In this document: positions 1-11,215 of the stretch, in pieces
Numbering within the stretch: the first letter of the stretch is position 1
Layout of the letters: the number at the start of each line of letters is the position of its first letter
Origin: Heterohyrax brucei
Taxonomy: Eukaryota; Chordata; Mammalia; Hyracoidea; Procaviidae
Length of the DNA: 64,000 bases
Reading direction: 5' to 3'
Assembly: GCA_028571685.1 (NCBI GenBank)
Contig: CM053143.1
Coordinates: forward strand, 8,919,501 to 8,983,500
Program-made: the position numbers and the translations under genes
Notes under the pieces: generated by a model
Told to the model about the DNA's origin: nothing
The model's database searches: none
What the model saw: the letters and a program-made list of their open reading frames with translations, nothing else

Positions 1-92
1 ATGTAAGCAAACATATATACACAGTGGCTATTATCAGTATGAAAGACAGGGTGGTTATTTGTGAAGGTCAAAATAGGGATGATAAAAATAAA

Positions 93-247
93 GCAAACTC
101 ATTGCCCTCAAGTCAATTCTGACTCAAAGTGACCCTGCAGGACAGAGTAGAATGGTGTCATAAAGTTTCCAAGGAGCATGTGGTAGATTTGAACTGCTGA
201 CCATTTTGTTGGCAGCTGTGGCTCTTAACCACTGTGTCACCAGGGCT
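93..247 (-). repeat. AfroSINE copy
   Basis: Read on the minus strand this is a tRNA-derived afrotherian SINE. The plus strand runs from the tail (CATTGCCCTCAAGTCAATTC) through GACAGAGTAGAA and AAGGAGCATGTGGTAGATTT to the complement of the promoter head (CACTGTGTCACCAGGG). It is diverged by substitutions but otherwise full length. No target duplication was identified. Confidence 0.85.
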
Positions 248-280
248 ATAGGAGTGATAGAACATCCATTTTTTAATCAA

Positions 281-474
281 AGCATTGCTACTGAGTCAAT
301 TCAGGCTAACAGCAACCATACCGAACAAAGTAGAACTGCTCCATAGAGTTTTCAAGGATGTAAATCTTTACAGGCGCAGATTGGCGTACCTTTCTTCCAA
401 GGAGCAGCTAGTCAGTTCAAATCTCTGACCTTTCAAGTAGCAGCTGAGCCCCTTAACCGCTACACCACCAGACT
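281..474 (-). repeat. AfroSINE copy, long variant
   Basis: This second minus-strand SINE differs from the common form by an extra block (TAAATCTTTACAGGCGCAGA and onward) between the middle and the head. That block marks the longer subfamily, which in sense orientation has an AAGATGTGGCAGT...TAAAGATT insert. The complement of the tRNA-like head lies at about 440-474. Confidence 0.8.
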
Positions 475-1789
475 TCCTCCAAGTATGAAACAGAAGCTTA
501 GTCTCATGATTATACGGTGGCACCTGGATAAATGGACTCTACCCAGGATCCTTGTCTCCCTCTCTGGACAGCAACGTAACTGGACAATCTTCCTTCAGAT
601 CAGAAGTGAAACAACCAGTAGGCGGCAGATACTAGTCCTTCGTCAAAGAAAGTATTCGAAATACACTGCCTTTTGTCTAAGACCTGGGATGAGTTTCATG
701 TATTTATTCAGCTGCAAGAAGGAAAAAAGACCAGCAGAACGCAGTTTTCCATTCCACTTACTAAGATATCCTTAGGTTTTCCTGAATCTTCCTCTTTCTC
801 TTATCACCAGAACTAATACATGAAAACAAGAAAGTGAAAAATACGTGGTGAAATTTAAAGGGAAATTTGGAGGGGCAAAAGTTCAATAGTTTTTGTTTTC
901 CCAGGTAAGACTTACCACTACAAAAAGCCCCTCTTAACCAAGAGTAAATTGCCACTGCTAGAGTCAGGTACTGTTTCTAGAATTTGCTCTGAGAACCACT
1001 GTGACTAACCTACAAGGCTAGTGTCTCCTCTACAACTAATATGTCTCCTAAACTCTGTGCCTCCTTTCCTCACTCTGGTCTCTATTTGGGGGAGCCACTG
1101 TATCCCTTCTATGTAGAGAGGAATGCAGTTGGTCTTGGCACCCAACAGAAGAGAAGTTTTACATGAGGCTCTCTGTTTCTTTAATGAAAATAAACTTTCC
1201 AGGCTGGACAATGGCTTGAAGTCATTGGCTGGACAATGAAGAGTGGAGTTCACATCTCGTTGCTTACTTACTTCTATTTTATTTTAAAGAAAAATGAGCA
1301 GTCTTTCAGATGGGTCCTAATCAGAAACTTCCTGAAGGTAAATAGACATGGAATTACTCCATTTTAACTTCTGATACTGGATCCATGTAAGGAATGTTTC
1401 TTGATCCATACTCCACACTCCAGCCTTCTGTTCACCTCTCCCCTCCATGAATGACAGTCTCTATCCTGTACTGAGGTACCATCTGTCTCCACAGCTCACC
1501 CACGCAACGATGGATTTATCGTTGATGCAGCAGCCAGAACTGAAGCAATAGGCACTGATGCCAGACGACACAGGTGGTCGAACATTGAAAGTCACCAGTG
1601 ACACTCAGAAAAAGACTAGCATTTCTGCTATGGGCAGGTGGGGAGTGCATGTGGAGGTTGTCTCAACCCTGTTCCAGTCTAAAAGAACCTGAGCCGAACA
1701 ATGGATACTGAATCCCAGAACGTATCCTTCAAGCTCCTTGATTCATAGAGTTGTTAAGAAATGCACTATAGTTAATAGTCACTAAAAGC
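475..1789. other. unassigned sequence
   Basis: I recognise no repeat and no convincing gene. Short open frames at 485-775 and 1005-1253 have no recognisable domain and no splice-site context. Confidence 0.5.
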
Positions 1790-2005
1790 TTATTATCAGC
1801 CACTGTGCCATAAACTTCATGAATTATATAGTTTAATCCACACAAGAACACTACAAAGAAGATATTACTATCATCTCCACTCTTTAGAAAAAGGAAGCAA
1901 AGATTATGAACTTGTCTAATATCATACAGCTAGAGTCTGGTGAGTCAGGATTTGCTCTTAGGCAGCCTGACTCATGAATAATCCACACTGTTAACCACCA
2001 GCCCA
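1790..2005 (-). repeat. MIR SINE
   Basis: The plus strand follows the complement of the ancient mammalian-wide MIR: TTTAATCCACACAAGAACAC, then a weak ...GAAGCAAAGATTATGAACTTGTCTAAT block, then CAGCTAGAGTCTGGTGAGTC and GTTAACCACCA. It is strongly diverged, as expected for its age. Confidence 0.7.
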
Positions 2006-2158
2006 CAGGGTTTCTCTTGATCTGTGGTAGGCTGCTACCAGCACAGGATGAAGAATGTGTCTTCTGGTGGCCTTTGTCTCTAAACATAGTGCTCATAGTC
2101 TAGTATGAAAAAAGTATGGATATGTTCTAAATATTTTATTCCAGAATTATTTATTACT

Positions 2159-2665
2159 TTAGCCTGGGTTCTCTAGAGAAGACAGAGAGATTTGCATCCA
2201 AGGAAATGGCTCACATGGTTGTAGAGGCCGGAAAGCCCCAAATGTCTGGGTTAGGCTGGAAGCTTCTTCTAATTTATAAGCTACAGAATCTGACAAATTC
2301 CAAGATTGGCAGGTTAGGAGGCAGGCCACTGGCTCACAGACTCTAGACACCAGTAAATCCCAAGATCAGCAGGTAAGATATTAGCTCAAGTTCCAGGAAC
2401 CAGGAGTCAGATAAACAGGAGCCAGCACAGAATCCAGAGCAAGCAGAAGACAGTGATTTTTGCCAGAAAGTGCCCCTATATTGGATGCAGGTCTCATTCC
2501 CAAGGAAAGTCTCTTCCAGTTGATGGGTTACTCCCAGCAGGTCTCAACCTGGAAGTGATTATATCATTATACACTGCCATATTACATCATAACTGTCAAA
2601 CTATTGAAAATCATGGCCCAGCTAAGACGACAAATAATCTTAACGATGTCATTTATTAGGATGAC
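2159..2665 (-). repeat. LTR-like element (probable MaLR/ERVL solo LTR)
   Basis: The plus strand opens with CCTGGGTTCTCTAGAGAAGA and continues with AAATGGCTCACATGGTTGTA. It ends near CATCATAACTGTCAAACTAT and CATGGCCCAGCTAAGACGAC. In reverse this reads as an LTR-type mammalian repeat starting at the TCTTAGCTGGGCCATGA side and ending in TCTAGAGAACCCAGGC. No internal retroviral genes are attached. The family assignment is from memory and an L1 3' UTR is an alternative. Confidence 0.45.
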
Positions 2666-3119
2666 CATGTTAATGCCAAAAAACAGTTCCCAGATATTAT
2701 GTTATTCAGAATCTACTAGAATGTGGCTGGTATGTGTCAGGATGTTATTGACCAAACAAGACTATCTTCAGGCAATAGACTTTATTTGGTACTTCTTTCT
2801 TGACTAAAAAGAGGGAAGAAAAATAGCATTCTCTACTGAATCTAAGAGAAGTCAAAAAGCCTACTACCAATTAAATTATAGAAAAAAAGCTAATTCTTCA
2901 TCTTCCCTTCTTAGTAATAATTCAAACCCTGATGAGAAACTCAACATAATTCCTATCACTCATTTTTTCCTCAAGCTAGTATACCACACATATCTAATGA
3001 AATACCGTTGATTCTTTTCAATCTACCTCATTCGCTTCACTACCGCTGATAAGGTCTTAGCTGATAGCCATATTATACCATCAAAAAGGCTGTAAGGGAA
3101 TCTTACTCTGTATCCCGTT
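2666..3119. other. unassigned sequence
   Basis: AT-rich sequence with no recognised repeat, RNA gene or credible reading frame. Confidence 0.5.
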
Positions 3120-3410
3120 TTCCATCTGTCTCTAATCTGTCCTAATGATCCAGAGGGATCTTTCTAAAATGTAAATATCGCATCTTCCTTTCACTCTCTC
3201 CTATTTTAGTTCTGTCTCTAGTGCTTATCGGTCTTAAATGGGCTGTACAGTTTTCTTACCTTTTTCCTTATTACCTGTAAATCTTCATTAGACTGTTAGC
3301 TCCAATGAGACCAGGAGTTCTTGTCTCCCCGTTCACCACCCTCATTATGAAACCTTCATATAGAACAGTGTTTGGAATATACTAGGTGTTCAATAAATAC
3401 TTTTAAATGT
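3120..3410 (+). repeat. L2 LINE fragment (3' end)
   Basis: The phrases GGATCTTTCTAAAATGTAAA, AGACTGTTAGCTCCAATGAG and TAGGTGTTCAATAAATAC match the 3' region of the ancient CR1-type LINE L2. The middle of the usual 3' segment is deleted. It is non-coding and very old. Confidence 0.65.
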
Positions 3411-3710
3411 TTGATATCCAATGCTTAAAAATTTACTTTGCCTTTCTGTTTCTTCCAGGAGGAAGTACAAATTCCTTAACAATATTGTGAAGACACAGCA
3501 CAATCTATTCTCAACCTGAAGTTCTACTTCATTTACTCTTGTCTACGTCTGCACAAACCTGATCAAATAATCTAAGTATCTTGCCATTCCTTAAATTGGT
3601 TCCCCACTCCATGAATTCTTTGCTACATTTCTGGAAAACACTGTCTGAAGCTTCCTAGAACAAAACAGTTGCTGAGTGAATATCTCTTCAGTTGTTCAGT
3701 TCAACACTTC

Positions 3711-3825
3711 ATCCATCCATTCACACACCCACCCACCTGCCCACCCACCCACCTATCCATCTATCCACTCTTCCTTCCTCCCAGCCGTCTATCGTCCATC
3801 GTCCGTCTATCCATCCATTGCCTCA
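3711..3825. repeat. degenerate CCAT/CCAC tetranucleotide tract
   Basis: Runs of CATCCATC, CACCCACC and CTATCCAT variants form an interrupted pyrimidine-rich microsatellite. It creates two overlapping spurious open frames of about 60-70 codons. Confidence 0.85.
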
Positions 3826-3885
3826 CCAACCACTGTATATCCTTGAAAACTCAGGTGAAATTTCACCATTCCTATAAGGCACTCT

Positions 3886-4060
3886 GGTAACCCTGCTGGC
3901 ATAGTGGTTTGGTGCTACATCTGCTAACCAAAATTTGGCAGTTCAAATCTACTGGGTTCTCCTTGGAAACTCTGTGGAGCAGTTCTACTCTATCCAATAG
4001 ATTTGCAATGAGTCAGAATCAATTCTATGGCAATGGTTTTTTTGTTTGGTTGTTTGTGGT
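3886..4060 (+). repeat. AfroSINE copy with TSD
   Basis: Full-length plus-strand SINE. It has a head TAACCCTGCTGGCATAGTGG, a B-box-like GGCAGTTCAAATCT, a body CTCCTTGGAAACTCTGTGG and a tail GAGTCAGAATCAATTC, then a T-rich GGTTTTTTTGTTTGG end. It is flanked by near-identical 12-base copies (ATAAGGCACTCT at 3874 and ATGAGGCACTCT at 4061), which define the insertion point within the L2. Confidence 0.9.
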
Positions 4061-4282
4061 ATGAGGCACTCTTGAGATAAGTTTGTTCACTTTTTTATTT
4101 GATGCTCTCAAAGTATTTTGTATATAAATCTTTTTTTTTTTTTTCCCTATCACACTGAGATGTGATTTATCTTATGTGCCTCTTTTCTCCTCCCTTGGAC
4201 TATGAGATACTCCATAGTAGGCGATGGATCATTTCTCATCTTGTCACCAGTTTTTTTTTTATAATGCTAGTACAAAATATGG

Positions 4283-4477
4283 AATTTTGATGGTGCAGTG
4301 ATTAAGCAGGCATCTGTTAAACTAAATGTTCATTCAAACTTCCTAGTAACTATTCAGCAGAAAGATGTGGCAGTTTGCTTCTGTAAAGATTGCAGGCTTG
4401 GAAATAATATAGTGGAAGTTCTACTGTGTCTTATTGGGTCTGTAAGAGTCAAAACTGACTCAAGAGGATTTTTTTTC
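4283..4477 (+). repeat. AfroSINE copy, long variant
   Basis: A diverged plus-strand SINE with head TGATGGTGCAGTGATTAAGC, the long-variant block AGAAAGATGTGGCAGTTTGC, and a tail AGTCAAAACTGACTCAAGAG followed by a T run. Confidence 0.8.
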
Positions 4478-4507
4478 CTTCTTCTTCTTTAAGGTAACAC
4501 TTAATAA

Positions 4508-4665
4508 CAGCTCTGGAAGCACAATGGTTAAGTACACAGCTTCTAAGTGAAAAGTTAGTAGTTCAACTCCACCTATCATCTCCACAGAAGATAGACCTGG
4601 GAATCCGCTTCAGTAATAATTACAGAGAAAAGTGCTGCATGTTGGAATTGACTTGATGGCATAAC
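4508..4665 (+). repeat. diverged AfroSINE copy
   Basis: The order of motifs (AGCACAATGGTTAAGTACAC, GTTAGTAGTTCAACTCCACC, TTGGAATTGACTTGATGGCA) matches the SINE, but identity is low. Confidence 0.6.
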
Positions 4666-4727
4666 ATGCAACTCAGAAACCAGAAAATCTTCCAGGAGTT
4701 TCTTTAATACTTATGTGAAATGCACGT

Positions 4728-5511
4728 TTGTTGCTGTTATGTGCCATGGAGTAAGTCATGGATCATAGTGTCTCTAAGTACAAAACACTACCTAATCCAG
4801 TGTCATTCTCACAGTCCTTGGATATGCTTGTGTCCAGTGTTGCAGCCACTATGTCAATCCATGTCATTGAGGGTCTTCTTCTTATTTGCTGATCCTCAAC
4901 TTTACCAAATATGATGTCCTTCTCTGGGGACTCATCTCTCCTCATAACATGTCCAAAGCATGTGAGATGAAGTCTCACCACCTTTGCTTCTCAGGACCAT
5001 TCTGGTTGTATGTCTTCCTTCCAAGACAGGTTTGCTTTTTGTCTTTTGGCAGTCCATGGTATATTCAATATTCTATACCAATATGATAATTAAAAGGCAT
5101 CAATTCTTCTTCATTCTTCTATATTCATTGCTCAGTTTTTGCATGCACATGGGGCAATTGAAAACATCATGGCTTTTGTCAGACACACCCTAGTCTTCAT
5201 GGTGATATTTTTGCTTTTTAACACTTAAACCTTTTGCAGCAGATTTGCCCAATGCAGTATATGGTTTCATTTCCTGACTCCTGCTTCAATGGATGCTGAT
5301 TGTGGGTTCAAGTAAAATGAAACTGTTGGTAATTTCAATCCTTTCTCTGTTTATCATAGTGCTGACTCACTGGTCCAGCTGTGAAGATTTTTGTTTTATG
5401 TTGAGGTGTAACCCATAATGAAGGCAGTGGTCTTTGATCTTCATCAGTAGGTGCTTCAAGATCTCTTTTCTTTCAGCAAGCAAGGTTGTGTCATCTGTAT
5501 ATCACAGGTAG
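4728..5511 (-). mobile_element. RTE (BovB-like) LINE, 5'-truncated
   Basis: The minus strand carries the 3' end of an RTE retrotransposon, covering the C-terminal half of the polymerase protein and a short 3' tail. The tail on the plus strand is TTGTTGCTGTTATGTGCCAT. Further in, TGAGGGTCTTCTTCTTATTT and TTGGCAGTCCATGGTATATT are RTE hallmarks. The copy stops at about 5511, just after a reverse-transcriptase active-site-like TDD triplet. A possible short TSD is GAAATGCAC before and GAAATGTAC after. All frames are broken. Confidence 0.9.
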
Positions 5512-6241
5512 AAATGTACATTTAAATATCACTAAAATAGCAAGTTATGTGAAATTCATAGAATAGCAACAAAGTAACAGAAGGATCCTGAAGATGTATA
5601 TTAAATAATAGAATAGCAAGTCATATGTATTGAGGAGAGGAAATCACAACCACCAGAAAAATGTTGAGGGCTTCTTAGGTCTCAATTATCTGTACATAAC
5701 TCTTTATGAAGAAAGCAAAAATGATGTATGACTAAGTAGGACAACATTTGGTCTGTCAAACACAGAAGTTAGCCACTTCAAAACAGAAAATACTATACAA
5801 ATGTGATGATTATTCTCATGTTTCTTCTAAAAAAATGATGAATGTGCCAGAAAGGGACTTATTTAAGTGTAAATGTAATTTGGTTTTTAAAGTAGGGACG
5901 CCTGTGTTTCTTAAATGCCGAAAGAGATGAGCTGCCTAGCCATTACATTTTCCAGTCTCTCGTTCATGCTTCATACACTCTTCTATCAATGGGTCTTTTT
6001 TTTTTTTTTTCTTTTTTCCAAACCTGAAGCTTGCTACAGAGAAAACAAAATAAAAAGTTTGAAGGACACTGTGAATGGACAAGTATCTAGGATTTCCCCA
6101 AGAATGGGTACTTCTTAAATGAACTGACAATTTTCTTTATTGGTAAAAATGAAAAGCTAACATAAAAATATCCACTAAGCTTTCATTGTTAGTGTTGTAT
6201 AAGAATGGAAACCAGCTTTGACATATTTCTGTGTGCCTATC
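5512..6241. other. unassigned AT-rich sequence
   Basis: No repeat family recognised. A 14-base T run sits at about 5999-6012. Confidence 0.5.
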
Positions 6242-6460
6242 TTAATCCTCCAGTGCTGATGGGGGATTGCAAGCAAAGTGCTGACCCCGCCGTGTCTGCC
6301 GATTTATGTGTCTTCCACCTGCACGTAATATAGACTTCACGTTGTTCATCTGGGAGTCCTTGTTATTGTCCAGATGTCTATAACAAAACACGGTGTCGTA
6401 GTCCTTGGGGGGAACTGGCCATGGCACCGACAGACACAGATGGGTAATGCATGCATTCAT
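6242..6460 (-). other. CpG-containing open segment of unknown origin
   Basis: The minus strand is open for about 72 codons and reads PPKDYDTVFCYRHLDNNKDS then further polar residues, ending at a TAA. CpG dinucleotides are much denser here (about nine in 160 bases) than in the flanks. I do not recognise the protein. It could be a fragment of a processed pseudogene, an exon of an unknown minus-strand gene, or chance. No convincing splice sites were identified. Confidence 0.2.
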
Positions 6461-6673
6461 ATACTCTCTTCATGGTGAAAATTGCACAAAGATAGTATAT
6501 TAACTTGAAAGAACTTCTTTATATACTTGTTTTCAGAGTTTTTGAGGCCATGTCTACAGGCACAAAGTGAAGTGGAGACTTAAGGCAATTATCTGAATAG
6601 TGTTTAGAGAAAAAATTACAGCTACCTGTTAAAGAAGAATCTGTTTAATTTTAAATAAAAATTTAATGAGTCT

Positions 6674-6855
6674 AAGGCATGCTGATGGAGCAGCATTTAA
6701 GCACTAGGCTGCTAACCCAAAGGTCAGCACTTTGAATCCACCAACTTCTCTACAGGAGAAAGATGTGGTAGTGTGTTTCCATAAAGAACACGTCATTGGA
6801 AGCCTTATGGAGCAAATACCCCTCTTTGAGAAAGTAAATTCATTGCAACGTGTGA
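6674..6855 (+). repeat. AfroSINE copy, long variant
   Basis: The head is GATGGAGCAGCATTTAAGCA and the promoter region GGCTGCTAACCCAAAGGTCA. The long-variant block GAGAAAGATGTGGTAGTGTG is present, but the tail is diverged or partly lost. Confidence 0.75.
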
Positions 6856-7437
6856 ATTAGGAGTCAGAAGGAAGTTCCTCAGATCTAACTTCCCAAGCTG
6901 AGACTTAAATGTGATTTGGGCAGCAAGATGATGGCTGTAGAGGGAGGGAAAATTCTAGAAGGTGGCCAGGAAATAAGAGATAATCTGGTTCTCGTCAGGC
7001 CTCTTTGTTGGGAATCCATGGTCCGAGTGATGAGTTTCCTTCTGGTTTTTTCTACCAGTTGCTACACCCTCTGTGGTGATCAATCACCAGTCATAGCTGG
7101 CCCAGTTGTGCATATGAGGTAGAAGAAATCTGACCCATCTTTGTTTAAGGACTAATGGAAATGATCTGGCATTAGTAGGTGAGGTTACAGTTGTAATCTG
7201 TCCTATAAGGTTGTCATGAACAGCAGTGAGTTTGATTTGGTTAAGGAGTTAATGAGTTTACTAAGCCAGTTGACTTTCCTGATGGATGTCACAACTTTTA
7301 TTCTTTACGTTGAATGCTTCCTACGTACTCAGAATCTCAGTGTACCTAAGTACTTGTAATACAAGCTAAGTTTTCAATCCTCCAAAGAAAAAGCAAAAAC
7401 ATAGGTCTGTATTTCACTGTGTCACAGTTATCATTTG
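6856..7437. other. unassigned sequence
   Basis: No repeat or gene recognised. A 68-codon open frame at 6916-7122 has no supporting features. Confidence 0.5.
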
Positions 7438-7606
7438 TGTTGCTGTTGCTGGAAGTAGTCAAGTCAAGTTGGACTCATAATAGCCCCATGTGACAGAGTG
7501 GAAATGTCCCATAGGTTTTTCTTTGCTGTAACCTTTTTGGAAGCAGATTGCCAGGAATTTGTCTTTTATGGCTACCGGATGGTTAGCAGCTGAGTGTGCA
7601 ATAAAT
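7438..7606 (-). repeat. AfroSINE copy, long variant
   Basis: The plus strand reads tail TGTTGCTGTTGCTGGAAGTA, then GACAGAGTGGAAATGTCCCA, the long-variant GGAAGCAGATTGCCAGGAAT, and a partial head GGTTAGCAGCTGAGTG. The TTGCTGTTG start shows the tail shared with RTE LINEs. Confidence 0.75.
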
Positions 7607-7783
7607 TGTTAAATACAGAGTCTAACTGCGGTCTGTAAAATGGAAAGTGCAATGCGTGTCCTGACATAGGAATAGGGTTGTCATGAAAGTGGATCATAAT
7701 ATACTGCTTTACAAATGTAATTCTGTTGAGTGTATTTGGAGATGGAAACAAAAGATAATGACCATGGAAGGCTGAAAGTATTG

Positions 7784-7865
7784 GAAATACCTGTGACATC
7801 ACTAGCTTCCAGCATTACTGCAACACAGAAGCCGCCACAGCACACCAAACTGATGAATGGGTGGT
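7784..7865 (-). repeat. RTE 5'-end or tRNA-Gly/RTE SINE fragment
   Basis: The plus strand AGCTTCCAGCATTACTGCAA and CACAGCACACCAAACTGATG correspond to the complement of the RTE 5' leader, which also forms the body of a tRNA-Gly-headed SINE in these genomes. Only about 80 bases are preserved. Confidence 0.55.
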
Positions 7866-8189
7866 GATCAGCCATTTTTACCTTGGATGGCATGGCCAGC
7901 TGTCTTATCTGAAGCTTAGTGATGGCCTACACCTAACTTGAACATTGTTATGAAACTATTTCTGGATCAATAAAGTATTTTATTCATCTTACAAAATACA
8001 TGTTTTCCTTTGTTTGTTGGCACCACTCCTGGCATGACTTGAAAGCCTCCTACAACCACTGATCTCCATGAACAAAGCAATCATGGCTTTTACAGACATG
8101 GTCAGATCTCCCCAGAAACTCAGTACACCCCTGGGAAGAGAGGCAGCTATAAGCATCTTTCACTTTAGCTCTTTAAAAAGTAAATAATT
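7866..8189. other. unassigned sequence
   Basis: No recognised repeat, RNA gene or credible coding sequence. Confidence 0.45.
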
Positions 8190-8750
8190 TAGATCATTTT
8201 TGTTTCTAAAATTTTAATTTATATATTATTTTATTTATCTAATTTCAGTTAGTAATTATCACATGATTCAAATATGCAAAAGTTTGTAAGAGTAAATAGA
8301 GACAGATCCCCCTTCCACTTTTCTCTCCTTGTATCCAGTCTGTTTTCTGATAGACCGATATGTTAGTTTCTTATGTATTCTTTTGAATTATTTTATATAT
8401 ATACAAGTGTACACACACACATACATACCCACATTTCCCTTTATTCACAAATGATTGCATTCTATACATGTTCTGTAGTTTAAAAAAAATTATAATGTAT
8501 CTTGGAATTCTTGTAAGTATATAAAGAACTTTCTTCTTTTTTAAAATAGCTGTAGAGGATTCCATTGTGTGGCTTTATCATAATTTGTTTAAACAATTTC
8601 CTATTAGTGAATCTTCCGATTTTTAAAACATTTTTAAAAATAGTTGCAATAAATAACTTTCTGTATCATTAATTTCACTCATGTATGAGAAATCATTTGA
8701 ATAGAGTCAATTCCTAGATTTAGAGTTGCTAGGTAATACAGCATAAAACA
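8190..8750 (-). repeat. old L1 fragment (L1M-type)
   Basis: The plus strand TAGCTGTAGAGGATTCCATT, then TCCTATTAGTGAATCTTCCG and GTTGCAATAAATAACTTTCT, is the complement of the ORF2 3'/3' UTR region typical of old mammalian L1s. It contains a short CA/TA-rich patch at about 8395-8425. No open frame survives. Confidence 0.6.
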
Positions 8751-9064
8751 CACAAGCTTGATAGATTTTCCTCCATATGAAAGTTAGTTGACCTAAGGTT
8801 CTATGAATTTGAATACATTTGCAATTTGTTCCTTTGGTTCAAGAAGTCACTTTTTTTTCTTTCAAGCAAGGCAAGGATAAAATAATAGTAATGCTAGTAG
8901 GTAATATTTTCATACTATTAGTATGTGTTAGAAATCAGAATATGCCAGAGATTACTTTGTTCCATAGTTGAATATCTTACCCATCTTCTTTTGTATCTCC
9001 CAAACAAGAGCTTTAGCTCCTCTAGATTCCCCCACATTCCACCTAAAGTATTTTCTGGTGAAAA

Positions 9065-9216
9065 ACCCATTTCTGTTGAGTTGATTTCTGAATTGTAACA
9101 ACCCTATAGAGCAGTTAGAACTGCCCCATAGAGTTTCCAAGGAACACATGGTGGATTCGAACTACTGACCTTTTGGTTAGCAGCCACAGCATTTAACTGC
9201 TTACTGCACCAGGATT
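9065..9216 (-). repeat. AfroSINE copy
   Basis: Minus-strand SINE with clear body ACTGCCCCATAGAGTTTCCA, B-box complement GGATTCGAACTACTGACC, and a head complement ending CACCAGGATTTC. Confidence 0.85.
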
Positions 9217-9474
9217 TCAACTTTCTGGTGGTCTTATAATAAACAGTATGAGCAGGAATTCACTTGACTGCAGTGGACTTGGTTGATGGAGAGCATTTTC
9301 TTTCTTTTTTTTTATCTTAAATTCTTTGCTCACTGTGATTGAAAGAAAATGAATTTTCTTCCTTAGTTACAGTATGCTTCCTTCTACCATTTGGTGACTT
9401 GCTGCTTCTCTTCCTCCCAGTCTTGTTCACAAATGTGAACAAGCCACATGAGTGGCTTTTTCTTACTGCTACAT

Positions 9475-10190
9475 AAAACATGGGATGAATCCTCATTTTG
9501 TTGAGGATCTTCCTCTTTTTTGCTGACCCTCTACTTGATCCAACCATGATGTTCTTCTCCAAGGACTGAACCTCCTGGAAACATGTTCAGGGTATGTCAG
9601 ACACAGTCTTGCCTTCCTTACTTCCAAGGAAGGAGACTTCTACTTGTACTTCTTCCAAGACAGAGCTATTTGTTCTTTTGGCAGTCTGTGGTATATTTAA
9701 TATTCTTCTCCAAGACTGGAATTCAAAGGTGTCAAGTCCTCTGTCTCTCTAATTCAGTGTCCAGTTTTTGCATGCATATGATGCAGTTAAAAACACTATG
9801 GCTTGAGTCAGGTACAACTTAGTCTCCAAGGTCTTTTGCAGCAGGTTTACCCAATGCAAGGTGTCCTTTGATTTCTTGACTGCTGCTTCCATGGATGTTG
9901 ATTGTGGATACAAGTAACATGAAATCTTTAATAACCACAATATTTTCTCTGTTTATCATGATGCTGTCTATTGGTCCAAATGTGAGAACTTTTGTTTTCT
10001 TGCTGTTAATGTGTAATCCGTACTGAAGGCTACAGTCATTGTTCTTCATCGATCAGTCCTGGAAGTTTTCTTCACTTCCAGCAAGTGTGGTTATATCATC
10101 TGCATGAGGCAGGTGGTTAATAAATCTTTGTCCAATAGTGATATCTCACATATTCCAGCTTCTTGGATTATTTGCTCAACATTTGGTTTA
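9475..10190 (-). mobile_element. RTE LINE, 5'-truncated and 3'-eroded
   Basis: A minus-strand RTE polymerase fragment begins inside the 3' coding region (TTGTTGAGGATCTTCCTCTT) and ends near TTGGATTATTTGCTCAAC. The reverse-transcriptase catalytic triplet is still readable on the minus strand as HADD in place of YADD (around 10095-10110). The usual 3' tail is missing or unrecognisable. All frames are disrupted. Confidence 0.85.
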
Positions 10191-10595
10191 TCTAAATTTT
10201 CTTTAACTCACCAAAATTGAGTCATTTTTCTAAATCTTTAACTTTATTTTCTCTTATTAACAACACAAGCAGTTAAATTGTCTATTCAGAACTTGTTTTG
10301 CAATGAAACAAAGCTATAATCACTCTGTATTTTATTGCCCAGGCACTTGTAGTGGTAGACACTAATAGGAAGCACTTGAGTCATACGCCAGTACTGTTGT
10401 AACTGCTTTGCATACTGTGTTGGGCTTCAAATATTCAGTGCCTTCTCAGATTCCCTCAACCACCTCTTCTCTTTCAACAGTTAACTTTTGTCAGTTATCT
10501 GTCTGTTATGAGATCTGGCTGAGGCACAGGATCTGGTTTCCAAAGTGGCTGTCAAGGAACCACATGATACCATTAGAAATACGAGAGATGTTCTC
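10191..10595. other. unassigned sequence
   Basis: No recognised repeat; the 3' end may already belong to the adjacent L1 3' UTR. Confidence 0.4.
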
Positions 10596-11215
10596 TTCTC
10601 ATCAGGAATGAAAGATGCTGAAGATAACTAAAGACTCAAGGAAGCAATTAGTCCAAAGGACTAATGGCTCACTGAACCACTGCCTCTACAAGCTTGAGAG
10701 CAAAAGAAGTACATGGTACCCAGCTGCCACTATCAACTGTTCTGACCAGGATCACAACAGAAAGTACTTGTGAGAGTAGAAGAAAGATGTAGTACAAAAT
10801 TCAAGTTCACAGAACAAGACCAAAATTATTGAGAGCCAAGAGGAACCTCTCACACCATGGACATTAGACAGTTTTCTAACTTGAAACTGAAGCCACTTCT
10901 AGAGAACACCTTTCAGCCAAATAAGACAGGCCTGTACAATAAACAATGACACCTCTGAGGAAAGTGTTCCTTAGAACAATCAACTAGATGAGACCGAAAG
11001 GGCAATATCTGCCTAGAAGCAAAGCTGAGAAGATAAAAGCACCAGGAAAACTAAGCAAAATGGAAATGGGGAACCCAGGGTAAAAATGGGGAGAGTGCTG
11101 ATACAAATTTGGCGCTTGCAACCAATGTCATGGAACAATTTATCTACAAGTTATTGAATAGGAAGCAAATTTGCTCTGTCAACTTTCACCTAAAGCATAG
11201 TAAAAATGCTTCTAA
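10596..11215 (+). mobile_element. L1 3' UTR, 5'-truncated copy
   Basis: The phrases TTAGTCCAAAGGACTAATGG, AATGGAAATGGGGAACCCAG, CAACCAATGTCATGGAACAA and the terminal TTTCACCTAAAGCATAGTAA follow the 3' UTR of elephant-type L1 elements in order. No ORF2 sequence precedes it, so it is a short 5'-truncated insertion. TTAGTCCAAAGGACTAA is a perfect 8-bp palindrome around one central base, and it also appears in the L1 3' UTR at 43820-44442. Confidence 0.75.

Larger units (their letters stand above)
3540..4250 (+). repeat. L2 LINE fragment, interrupted
   Basis: The block CTTGAAAACTCAGGTGAAAT before the SINE, and ATCACACTGAGATGTGATTT and GGACTATGAGATACTCCATA after it, follow L2 3' sequence order. 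The copy is broken by a tetranucleotide tract at 3711-3825 and by an AfroSINE at 3886-4060. The first 150 bases are the weakest part of the call. Confidence 0.5.

Noticed and set aside
2159-2665. Endogenous retrovirus
   Set aside because: Only an LTR-like segment is seen. There is no gag, pol or env similarity nearby here or beside the other LTR-like copies.
3711-3825. Tandem CCAT/CCAC units as a possible CRISPR-like or coding repeat
   Set aside because: This is a degenerate tetranucleotide microsatellite. There are no spacers, and the context is mammalian.
10640-10680. TTAGTCCAAAGGACTAA palindrome as a regulatory site
   Set aside because: It belongs to the L1 3' UTR and recurs in the other copy at 43820-44442, so it is a repeat feature rather than a local operator.
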